NCBI RefSeq assembly: GCF_003991905.1
Contig: NZ_RSCL01000012.1
Coordinates: 181,848-245,847, forward strand
Length of the DNA: 64,000 bases
DNA from: Dulcicalothrix desertica PCC 7102
GTDB taxonomy: Bacteria; Cyanobacteriota; Cyanobacteriia; Cyanobacteriales; Nostocaceae
Direction of reading: 5' to 3'
In this document: piece after piece, positions 27,627-34,913 of the stretch
How the letters are laid out: each line of letters starts with the position of its first letter
Position numbering within the stretch: the first letter of the stretch is position 1
The notes under the pieces: generated by a model
The model's database searches: none
What the model was told of the DNA's origin: nothing
The model's input: the letters and a program-made list of their open reading frames with translations, nothing else
Made by a program: the position numbers and the translations under genes

Positions 27627-28002
27627 ACTGTAATTAGCAAGATTTTTTATTGAGTTTGATGTTTGCAGCTACACAAACTATTAGCTTGAAAGATATCGTA
27701 AATATAAAATATTGATAATTCATACATAGGCTCGTTTATTTTGTTTAAGCAGTGTTTACTATATTCATTGGTTAAAAAACTTTTTTATATACCTGTTAAG
27801 TTTTGCTTGCAGAACTATTTTTTTGTGTGTATAGTCAGTAAAGAATAGCAAGGTGAAAGGTTGGTTTTACCAAGATTTGGTAAAGGTTGAATAGAATTGG
27901 CGCCTTTTATATAATCACCTCTAAAGCTAGCTTGATTAAATATAAGCTAATTCTAAGATAAACCTGGAGCGCACGATTGGTAAGGTGTTCGAGGATACCT
28001 GA
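27627..28002. other. Control region upstream of the transfer-like gene train
   Basis: About 375 bp without a gene. It contains the palindrome at 27866-27884 and another inverted pair, AGCTTG..AAGCT, near 27930-27945. This region should hold the main promoter of the gene train that starts at 28003. Confidence 0.45.
27866..27884. promoter_or_regulatory. Candidate operator palindrome TTTACCAA-GAT-TTGGTAAA
   Basis: Perfect 8-bp arms with a 3-bp spacer lie about 120 bp before the start of a likely DNA-binding protein at 28003. This is typical of a repressor site. Confidence 0.5.
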
Positions 28003-28401
28003 ATGGTAAAAAACATTTTCATGTTGTATACGCGAACAACGCTAGCAGCAAGATATGGAATAACGACAACTAGCTTAAAAGAGTGGTATTCGCCTGCTGG
28101 CGTAATCCCACCACGCAAAAAAGGAGGGTTTTTCAAAGAAATTGATATTGAACAATTGGATTTTTTGTGCATTGCTACTCGCTATGTAAAAGTAACAAAG
28201 AATGAATATCAATTAAACGTCTTACCAATGGGAGGATTAAGCGAATATGTATTAAGTAGCCACAAAATACCGCTGAAAGATTTTTTACTAGACCCGAAGT
28301 ATGTCAATCAAGAAGATGAAGTTGTAATTGAAGTATTGAGGAGATTAGAGAACGATGCAGCATATCAATCAAGTGGTTTCACAGTTGAAAGTGCAGCGTG
28401 A
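28003..28401 (+). CDS. Putative MerR/HTH-like DNA-binding protein, first gene of the train
   Basis: 132 residues. The N-terminus, YTRTTLAARYGITTTSLKEW then YSPAGVIPPRKKGGFFKEID, resembles a helix-turn-helix followed by a wing, as in MerR-like or excisionase-like proteins. The rest is unassigned. It overlaps the next gene by 47 bp. A palindromic candidate operator lies upstream, so it may regulate the operon. Confidence 0.55.
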   Translation: MVKNIFMLYTRTTLAARYGITTTSLKEWYSPAGVIPPRKKGGFFKEIDIEQLDFLCIATRYVKVTKNEYQLNVLPMGGLSEYVLSSHKIPLKDFLLDPKYVNQEDEVVIEVLRRLENDAAYQSSGFTVESAA

Positions 28402-28984
28402 TGAAATTTTGGCTGTATGTGAAATGTTTACACTGGATGTAAATGGCGACCAGTTACCATCAGATACTGTTGAATTTTTGAAGAAAATCAAAGATATTTC
28501 AACAGAAGGTAATATTTCTTTTTTGGTAGCTGCTAATCATGTACTAGAGATGCAGCAGCAAGCAAAAAAAGTTTCTGCTGATGGCTACCAATTTGACGCG
28601 CGCTCTTACATCAAACAAAGATTTGGCAAAGACCCTGAGAATGAAGCTAAAGATAGCTTTGTAGGGATTTTGTACAATGACATGCCAGTTGCGTATCAAT
28701 TAGGTGATACACGTTTCATGTCAATTATTGAAGCTTCCACACATGTGTTACGTGACCGCTTAACTAATGGTAGTTCGTCATCAGGGTGTACAAAAAACGC
28801 TGCTGAGTTTGGCGCCGCACAAGAAAGGGCATTACAGGCAATTGATGTAAATTTTTTCGAGAGTATAAATTGGGGGGAAGGGGAACATCCAATGCTGCTG
28901 GGTGCATCGACACAACCGCAAAAACAATTGAAGTCATCCAATCCGAAGACTTCTACATCAGTGAAGAACTCACCAGCAAAATGA
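28355..28984 (+). CDS. Hypothetical protein of transfer-like module
   Basis: 209 residues starting MQHINQVVSQLKVQRDEILA, soluble, with a helical N-terminus and a region YIKQRFGKDPENEAKDSFVG. No family recognised. It overlaps the upstream gene by 47 bp and its TGA overlaps the ATG of the next gene (ATGA), so it is part of a translationally coupled series. Confidence 0.65.
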   Translation: MQHINQVVSQLKVQRDEILAVCEMFTLDVNGDQLPSDTVEFLKKIKDISTEGNISFLVAANHVLEMQQQAKKVSADGYQFDARSYIKQRFGKDPENEAKDSFVGILYNDMPVAYQLGDTRFMSIIEASTHVLRDRLTNGSSSSGCTKNAAEFGAAQERALQAIDVNFFESINWGEGEHPMLLGASTQPQKQLKSSNPKTSTSVKNSPAK

Positions 28985-29247
28985 TGCCCATCGCAATTGA
29001 TTTTCGTAATCGTGCGCTGACTAGTTTAAGAAATGCTTCATTTACGGCGTTGATAACTATGGGATTGTCTACCTTTTCTGGACTGTTGGTTGGGTGGTAT
29101 GTTAGCCAACCGCCAAACTCTCAAAAAGTAGAAGTCAAGCCAGAACCAATATTAAATGGTGGGTTTTGGGGTACTGTGATTGGTTTTTTGATTGGTATAG
29201 GTGTTGTATTAAATAAAACCAGGGAACTGAAAGATGGGAGCAATTAA
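28981..29247 (+). CDS. Small membrane protein
   Basis: The start is chosen at ATG 28981, which overlaps the preceding stop (ATGA), giving 88 residues; a longer in-frame extension to 28870 would run inside the previous gene. Two membrane spans are visible: ITMGLSTFSGLLVGWYV and FWGTVIGFLIGIGVVL, with a short loop between. Function unknown. The start of the next gene overlaps its end by 14 bp. Confidence 0.65.
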   Translation: MMPIAIDFRNRALTSLRNASFTALITMGLSTFSGLLVGWYVSQPPNSQKVEVKPEPILNGGFWGTVIGFLIGIGVVLNKTRELKDGSN

Positions 29248-29455
29248 TTTTTTAGTCAACGGTTTGGCTGGGTTAGGTTTGAATGTAACTATTTCCTCTG
29301 TTGTAGGAACGTTGACTGGTGTTGGCGCCTCGCTTGCATTCAACCCGCTGTTGATAGTAGCTGGAGTGTTGATAGGTGGCGCCACTGTAGCAATATTACG
29401 CACGATTGAACAGCCAAAACGTTGCTTTGTTGTGATTGATGGAGGTGTAAATTAA
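29234..29455 (+). CDS. Small glycine-rich membrane protein
   Basis: 73 residues with two hydrophobic spans: VVGTLTGVGASLAFNPLLIV and AGVLIGGATVAILRTI. Size and two-span layout recall pilin-like or holin-like small membrane proteins, but no family match can be claimed. It overlaps the previous gene by 14 bp and the next by 1 bp (TAATG). Confidence 0.65.
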   Translation: MGAINFLVNGLAGLGLNVTISSVVGTLTGVGASLAFNPLLIVAGVLIGGATVAILRTIEQPKRCFVVIDGGVN

Positions 29456-30327
29456 TGCAACATCTTTCATCGAAACAGCGTTATGAAGTTGTTGATGGGA
29501 GTAAGCAGCGAAAACCAATACCCCAAAATACTTTACTTTTATTGTTGGGTATAGCTGGATTCTTAGTTTTGGTGACAATTTCCTTGATTGCAGCATCAAA
29601 GCAACGAGTTGATGTAAATGCCATTAACGGGAATGAAGATAGGTCTGAAGTTGTTGCGGCTAAACAACAATTACAAGTAGCGCGCGAAGCTGTACTTGAG
29701 AAATTATCCCGAACTGACTACTCAACAAATTTGCGCCTTAATAATCCAGATGGAACATCAATGGTAGGTTGGCGCCAGTTAGCAGCAGCACGTTGGTCAC
29801 AAGACATAAAAGCCTACATCGAATCGGAGCGGAATCGAAACCAACAGGGCAATCCATTTTACCGGATGCATATGACACCTGGTTTAGAGGTTGAGAGGAT
29901 ACGGACTCTTGATACTTTTGGCGAAGTGTCAGGTGGAAACGATGAATTTTATTTGTCCTACAAAGACACGGAGGGTACAGAAGTAAAGCAAAAATTACCA
30001 GCGAGCGCGGTTGCGTATCTACTGCTGGGTAAACTCGAAGCAATTGATTTGGCACACAATCTTGAAAGTCAACCTAGTGTTGATTTTACGCGAATGTTAA
30101 CTGAGATTCAGCGTGGATACAAGCCATATGTTGATAGCCAAAAACAATTATTGAGAGCGCAAGGGTACTCTGACCCCCTCAAACAAATGAGCGATGTCAA
30201 CAAAGCGGTTGAAGAGTTGCAATTATTAGAGCAATTACGGCGCCAACAGTTAAAGGAATTGCGGACGTTACCAACAGCAGAACCAAAACCAGTAATCAAA
30301 GGTGATCGCAATGGAGGAAAAAAGTAA
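29455..30327 (+). CDS. Single-span membrane protein with large soluble domain
   Basis: 290 residues: a short N-terminal tail, one membrane span (TLLLLLGIAGFLVLVTISLI, about residues 26-45), then a large soluble domain with helices such as VVAAKQQLQVAREAVLEKL and a C-terminal coiled coil (KAVEELQLLEQLRRQQLKEL). This is the bitopic layout of many secretion-machine proteins (VirB8- or VirB10-like in outline), but similarity cannot be shown here. The gene is coupled to both neighbours. Confidence 0.65.
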   Translation: MQHLSSKQRYEVVDGSKQRKPIPQNTLLLLLGIAGFLVLVTISLIAASKQRVDVNAINGNEDRSEVVAAKQQLQVAREAVLEKLSRTDYSTNLRLNNPDGTSMVGWRQLAAARWSQDIKAYIESERNRNQQGNPFYRMHMTPGLEVERIRTLDTFGEVSGGNDEFYLSYKDTEGTEVKQKLPASAVAYLLLGKLEAIDLAHNLESQPSVDFTRMLTEIQRGYKPYVDSQKQLLRAQGYSDPLKQMSDVNKAVEELQLLEQLRRQQLKELRTLPTAEPKPVIKGDRNGGKK

Positions 30328-30841
30328 AAGAGGTAATACTTATTTAATTAGTTTTGTAGTTGGCATTGCTTGCTTAGGGTTAAGTATTTTCAACGTTATC
30401 TACTCGTTTAAGCAAGATTTGGTGGAGACTAACTACCAAGAAAGTAGTCGAACTGGAATTGTGGCGATTTCCTCGCCAGGGAAGAATTTGCACTTGTTAT
30501 GTGGTGTTGTATTTTTTGGGGGGTTTATATACTTTCTCTACTTAGGATTGAAGGGATACAACTTGAGTATTTACATAGAATCTGCTGTGGGAAAGGAGTC
30601 CGAGGACCACCCAAAAGCACAACCCGACTATGTGGTAGACAATATTAACCCTTCAAATCAGTTAGAAACGCAATCAAATTTGGTTAAGTATCCACATTTA
30701 CGATTAGTACATCCAACTGCTGATGGTGCGATACCACATGATACGAATACTAATTTTGTGGCGCCAGCAAGTAAATTGGCACCAGATGAATTTAGGAAAG
30801 CTATGGAATTAGAAGATTTTTGGCACGAAGAGGAGGATTAA
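30311..30841 (+). CDS. Two-span membrane protein
   Basis: 176 residues from ATG at 30311 (MEEKSKRGNTYLISFVV); a GTG at 30302 is an alternative start. Two spans are visible: YLISFVVGIACLGLSIFNVI and LLCGVVFFGGFIYFLYLGL, followed by a hydrophilic C-terminal tail rich in Asn, Pro and Glu. It overlaps the previous gene by 17 bp and the next ATG follows its stop directly. Function unknown. Confidence 0.65.
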   Translation: MEEKSKRGNTYLISFVVGIACLGLSIFNVIYSFKQDLVETNYQESSRTGIVAISSPGKNLHLLCGVVFFGGFIYFLYLGLKGYNLSIYIESAVGKESEDHPKAQPDYVVDNINPSNQLETQSNLVKYPHLRLVHPTADGAIPHDTNTNFVAPASKLAPDEFRKAMELEDFWHEEED

Positions 30842-31363
30842 ATGTCAAATCGTGGTAACGGCAATAAAACTCGTGATTTAGATGTCGATTATTCCCAAGC
30901 TGGAGGTTTGGTAGCAATGAACAACTTGGCAACTATGTTAGGTTCCGCAATGCAGCAACAAAATGGAACTGGAGTTGTTAACACTACGGCACAGACCGTA
31001 TCACAACCAACACCAATAATATATCCCTCCCCTCAACAGGCGCCTTCTGTCCGTATGCAAGACCGTTTGTCAAGGCGCCGTGTACCAGAAATTGAAATCG
31101 ATTACGTAGAAACATACAAAGCACACAGGTTTCACCCCCATAACCCGTGGCGTTATTTCTGGCATCCGGCTACGTGGTGTGGCAATATTCTTGGTTCACC
31201 TGTTGGGGTATGTTGTACTGCTGCATTTTTAGTACTAAGCGCAATTGGGTTTGTACTTAATTCGCAAATCACAGGACCTGGTTATGCGGCAGGTAAAGAA
31301 ATCAAAGTTATTCCCGATAATTTACCTTCGCTGGCAGTGCCAGTAGTACGTCGATTGAATTAG
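30842..31363 (+). CDS. Membrane protein of transfer-like module
   Basis: 173 residues. A disordered Q/N/P-rich N-terminus is followed by a block with several aromatic residues (HRFHPHNPWRYFWHPATW) and a hydrophobic span (GVCCTAAFLVLSAIGFVL), then a short hydrophilic end. Its ATG directly follows the previous stop. I do not recognise the family. Confidence 0.65.
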   Translation: MSNRGNGNKTRDLDVDYSQAGGLVAMNNLATMLGSAMQQQNGTGVVNTTAQTVSQPTPIIYPSPQQAPSVRMQDRLSRRRVPEIEIDYVETYKAHRFHPHNPWRYFWHPATWCGNILGSPVGVCCTAAFLVLSAIGFVLNSQITGPGYAAGKEIKVIPDNLPSLAVPVVRRLN

Positions 31364-31373
31364 GAGCAGCGTA

Positions 31374-31685
31374 GTGTGGAGCCGGATTATATTTTGGTGT
31401 TTGTTTGTGCTTTGGATTTTGGATATCCTGCAACCTGGATATATGAGATTTTACGATGCAAGGAGTGTTTTATCTAATGTTGCAGCAGTTGTGATGAAGT
31501 CTAAGGTTGTAAATAGCCCGAAAGCAAATGCCAATAAACCAGCTCCCACACAGACTCCCACGAATAATAACGATGAATATATAGATACAGCCTGTGCGGC
31601 GCCGACAAATGATTTTGAAAGACTCGCGCGCATTCAACAAACAGGCTGCGAGCGAACCCGCCCTCGTGATGAGAATAATTTTTGA
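31374..31685 (+). CDS. Small membrane-anchored protein
   Basis: 103 residues from a GTG at 31374. An N-terminal hydrophobic segment (WSRIIFWCLFVLWILDIL) acts as signal or anchor. It is followed by a hydrophilic domain with a low-complexity PTQTPTNNN linker. Two cysteines (DTACAAP, QTGCERT) are near the end. The next gene starts within its last codons (16-17 bp overlap). Confidence 0.6.
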   Translation: MWSRIIFWCLFVLWILDILQPGYMRFYDARSVLSNVAAVVMKSKVVNSPKANANKPAPTQTPTNNNDEYIDTACAAPTNDFERLARIQQTGCERTRPRDENNF

Positions 31686-32343
31686 AATTGGTGAAAGTAG
31701 TAAGCATCGACCTCAAGCTTCTGTTAATCAATTAAGTACAGATGATGCTTCTCAAAGTTTTGATGATTGGAAATATGCAATTGCGTCTGTTGTATTGGTT
31801 GTACTGATGGTGTCTCCAGCATCAGGTTGGCTTGATTCATTAACAATAGTACACAAGCTTCAATCAATGGTGGGTATATTACCACAGAAAGGCGCCTCTA
31901 CAACATCTCCGGTAGCTGTTCGAGTGTTAAAGCGTGCGCGCGCATGGGTAGGACGTGATTTCAAGCCAGGTGAGAGTGAGCGATGTGCTGATTTTGTACG
32001 TAACATTCTTGCTGAAGCTTTCGTTGAAGGTGTGGGAGTTACAAATCAACCTTGGGATGCAGGTAAACAAACCAACAATGGAGAATTAATGGCGCGCTCG
32101 TTCTTTGGCAGTGATATTGGTAAAGTGATGACCGACCAAAATCAATTCTTGCCTGGTGACTTGATTGGTTTGACCAATACTTATGGCAGTTTACCTACTG
32201 GGGCTATTACTCACGTTGGTATTTATGTGGGAAATGGCGAGTTTATTGATAGAAGTACTCGTTCCGAACCTGTGAAGCAAAGAAATATTCGACGTTCTTT
32301 CCCTAATTCGCGCGTTATTGCAGTGCGTCCACATGTTTATTAA
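31669..32343 (+). CDS. NlpC/P60- or CHAP-like peptidoglycan hydrolase
   Basis: The start is chosen at ATG 31669 (MRIIFEIGESSKH), giving 224 residues; an upstream in-frame start at 31594 lies inside the previous gene. A hydrophobic segment (YAIASVVLVVLMVSPASGWL) anchors it. The catalytic Cys is in SERCADFVRNIL and the His in AITHVGIYVGNGEFI, the pattern of NlpC/P60 amidase/peptidase domains that cut peptide cross-links. In conjugation and secretion systems such enzymes open the cell wall locally. Nothing appears disrupted. Confidence 0.8.
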   Translation: MRIIFEIGESSKHRPQASVNQLSTDDASQSFDDWKYAIASVVLVVLMVSPASGWLDSLTIVHKLQSMVGILPQKGASTTSPVAVRVLKRARAWVGRDFKPGESERCADFVRNILAEAFVEGVGVTNQPWDAGKQTNNGELMARSFFGSDIGKVMTDQNQFLPGDLIGLTNTYGSLPTGAITHVGIYVGNGEFIDRSTRSEPVKQRNIRRSFPNSRVIAVRPHVY

Positions 32344-32357
32344 ATTGAGATTTTCCT

Positions 32358-32810
32358 ATGCATAAGTTGATTTTCGGGTCTTTGTTAATTGTGGAATTGG
32401 TACTTGTTGCATCAACACCTGTTTTTGCTGAACCTGAAGTACCAATAATTCAACAAGAATTTGAGCGTGTAGTAAATAAAGTTGATTTTACGCTTAGTGA
32501 TATATCTAACATCAAGAGTGGTGTAATACGGTTACTAAATTCTAAGGATAAGAAAATAGTTAACTCTATTAACTTACAAACTATTCGTAATCTGGCTTCG
32601 AGTGCTTGTCACAATAATCAATCTTTTGGGTTTTATGCATTTAAAGGTAAATTACAACTTGAAAAAGGACAAACATACGCTCTTCAGTGGGCATATTTAG
32701 TTACTAGTCAAGAATTAAGTAATCCTTACCCGGTAAAGTATCGTCCTGTGTTACCAGCAATTTATAGCTATGTAGTAACTAAATACCCTAAATGCGTTTA
32801 TAGTCATTGA
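32358..32810 (+). CDS. Exported hypothetical protein
   Basis: 150 residues with a signal peptide (HKLIFGSLLIVELVLVASTP, cleavage near VFAEP). The mature part has two cysteines (SSACHNN and PKCVYSH near the end) that could form a disulphide. Function unknown. It lies 14 bp after the hydrolase gene and 43 bp before the TnpB gene, so it is the last gene before the mobile element. Confidence 0.65.
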   Translation: MHKLIFGSLLIVELVLVASTPVFAEPEVPIIQQEFERVVNKVDFTLSDISNIKSGVIRLLNSKDKKIVNSINLQTIRNLASSACHNNQSFGFYAFKGKLQLEKGQTYALQWAYLVTSQELSNPYPVKYRPVLPAIYSYVVTKYPKCVYSH

Positions 32811-32853
32811 GGAGGTTGACTAGTCGCTAAAACATAACTCAGGAGTGATTGAC

Positions 32854-34072
32854 ATGTACGCATTAAAGAGAGAATTGAAATTGAATAACAAGGAAACATC
32901 TTTAATGCGTGGTATGGCAGGATTCAGGAGATTTGTTTATAACTTTGGATTATCCATGTTAAAAGCATCTTGGAGTTTTGAAGGAATAAAAGCTTCTGAT
33001 TCAGTTCGTTTAAACGAGATAAAAAAAGTTTTTACGAACAATGTGATGACGTTACCTGAATATGCCTGGACTAGAAATTATTCGCTTCCCCATCTACCAA
33101 TCAGCATTTCAAGCCTTGGGAGAAGCTGTTACAAGGTGGCGTAAAGGACTAGCTGATTTTCCAGTTTTAGCTACTAAGCGAAAAGGTGATTCATTTACTG
33201 TTTATAAAGCCAATGCTGTTTATCCAAAAAAGGGGGAACCAGCCTTACCTTTTACAAACCGTGTTGTAATCGAACCTGGGAAAAAGATTGATTTACCTGG
33301 AGTAGGTACAGTCCGTTCAAAGGAAAAAGTTGATTACTACTATTCCTCACAAACCTTTACTGTATCTCGGACTGCGGATAAATGGTTCGTATCCTCGAAC
33401 ATTGATGCAGAACGTGTTCCACCAATCATACATAAAGTTGAAAAAGTAGGTATTGATTTAGGTATAAAAACTTTTGCTACATTATCAGATAATTCCTTTT
33501 TGACTGCTCCAGAATCTATTAAAAAAGCGAAAACCAAGCTAAGTAAGGTTCAGTGGCAGAATAAGAATAAACAGTTTGGTAATAGGAAACAAGGTGTACG
33601 TGCATCCAACAATGCTAAAAAGTTCTTTGACACGCAATCTCAAAAACACGCTCATATAGCAAATATTCGTAGAGACTTTTTGCAGAAAACCACCACGGAA
33701 ATTAGTAAAAAGTATTACAAAATTCGTGTTGAAGACCTTAACGTGTCTGGAATGGTAGCCAATCACAAATTGGCTGACGCCCTGTCTAGTTTGGGTTTGT
33801 ACGAATTTCGCAGAATGCTTGATTATAAACAATCACATTACGGAACAAAATTAGAAGTTGTGGATAGATGGTATCCAAGTTCTAAAACTTGTTCTAAGTG
33901 CGGACACGTTCAAGACATGAAATTATCAGACCGTGTTTTTAATTGTGGCGCTTGTAACTTTTCCATCAACCGAGATTTAAATGCTGCAATAAATTTGGAA
34001 AAAGCTGATAGTTACTTGGCTAAACCAAAGATAAAGAAAAGCATCAAAAAGTCTAAGAAAAAATCTTGCTAA
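32854..34072 (+). pseudogene. tnpB: TnpB RNA-guided nuclease (IS200/IS605 type), N-terminal frameshift
   Basis: The first frame (ATG 32854) reads MYALKRELKLNNKETSLMRG up to PEYAWTRNYS and then derails; the second frame, overlapping from 33062 and ending 34072, reads FPIYQSAFQALGEAVTRWRK and on to the C-terminus. One indel near 33085-33095 separates them. The catalytic core is complete: GIDLGIKTFA (first Asp), IRVEDLNVSGM (Glu), the zinc finger CSKCGH..CGAC and INRDLNAAINL (last Asp). TnpB is a nuclease guided by the RNA from the element's right end. No tnpA transposase is next to it. The frameshift probably inactivates the gene unless it is an error. Confidence 0.85.
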
Positions 34073-34195
34073 AAATTTAAAGTATCGTAGTGACCCTGGC
34101 TTGGGGTTGAAGCTTTGTTACGGCAAGGAAAACGCTTGTGGACTGGAAGGAGCCGACTCCCCAGGTTGAAGCAAGAAGTAAACGTTAAATCTATT
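34073..34195 (+). ncRNA. Candidate omega RNA (guide scaffold) of the TnpB element
   Basis: The sequence directly after tnpB is GC-richer than its flanks and can pair GGCTTGGGG with CTCCCC near its end; it finishes ...CAGGTTGAAGCAAG, as seen at the right end of many cyanobacterial TnpB elements. By analogy with known omega RNAs the guide would start just after this point. The exact boundary is not certain. Confidence 0.6.
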
Positions 34196-34249
34196 GAATT
34201 TTGATAGTAGGTAGGTTTGAGTAAGTTTTATAGAGCAGGATAAATAGTC

Positions 34250-34846
34250 ATGCCTCATCTAATTAAATCTAAACTACATCCAGCAGCAATTTCAATTGGT
34301 AGTGTTACTGTTTTAAGCTTATATGGTTTTAGCAATCAGGGTATCTCTATGATTGGTAACACAAAGAATAAAGCAGTTGTTACTAACTATTCGCCTCAGA
34401 TGGCTGCATTTCTTGCCACTATCAGGTGGGCAGAAACAGGTACAAGTGGCTATGATAGTTATCGGAAGTTGGTATTCAATGGCACTTTTAACGATTTCTC
34501 TACCCATCCGAAGGTTAGGCAATGCGCGCGGGTTTCCGGAAGAAATGTTTGTTCAACTGCTGCTGGCGCCTATCAAATGTTAGATATATCATGGAATGAT
34601 TTGCAACCTGATTTAGGCTTGAAAGATTTTTCTCCACCGTCGCAGGACAAAATGGCAATTGAATATATTCGTCGGAATAAAGCTATCGATGATGTTGAGT
34701 CAGGGAACGTAGAAATGGCATTTTGTAAAGTTGGTAAGGTATGGGCTAGCCTAATTTGCAATGATTATGAACAGCATCCAAAGACAGTGGAAGAATTAAG
34801 AAATTATTATAATCAGCAATTGATTAAACGTTTTTCTGAATTTTAG
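34250..34846 (+). CDS. GH104-like lysozyme (peptidoglycan hydrolase)
   Basis: 198 residues with a hydrophobic N-terminal segment (AAISIGSVTVLSLYGF). The lysozyme core starts MAAFLATIRWAETGTSGYDS, with the likely catalytic Glu in WAETG, followed by FNDFSTHP, TAAGAYQMLDISWNDL and LGLKDFSPPSQDKMAIEYI. These match phage-type muramidases of family GH104, which cut the glycan strand. Together with the NlpC/P60 gene upstream it gives the module two different wall-opening enzymes, as in conjugation systems. It follows the TnpB element and precedes the DNA translocase gene. Confidence 0.85.
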   Translation: MPHLIKSKLHPAAISIGSVTVLSLYGFSNQGISMIGNTKNKAVVTNYSPQMAAFLATIRWAETGTSGYDSYRKLVFNGTFNDFSTHPKVRQCARVSGRNVCSTAAGAYQMLDISWNDLQPDLGLKDFSPPSQDKMAIEYIRRNKAIDDVESGNVEMAFCKVGKVWASLICNDYEQHPKTVEELRNYYNQQLIKRFSEF

Positions 34847-34861
34847 TACGTTTCAACGTAC
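34846..34861. repeat. Perfect 7-bp hairpin at the lysozyme stop codon
   Basis: GTACGTT and AACGTAC with a 2-nt loop; it begins within the TAG stop. It has no long T-run. Confidence 0.5.
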
Positions 34862-34872
34862 TTTCGCTATTA

Positions 34873-34894
34873 GCCTTGGAATTGATTCCAAGGC
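34873..34894. repeat. Perfect 10-bp hairpin before the translocase gene
   Basis: GCCTTGGAAT and ATTCCAAGGC with a 2-nt loop, 20 bp upstream of the ATG at 34914 and immediately followed by a GGAGG ribosome site. It could control translation of the translocase or be a protein site. Confidence 0.55.
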
Positions 34895-34913
34895 GAGCAT
34901 GGAGGTTTAATAA

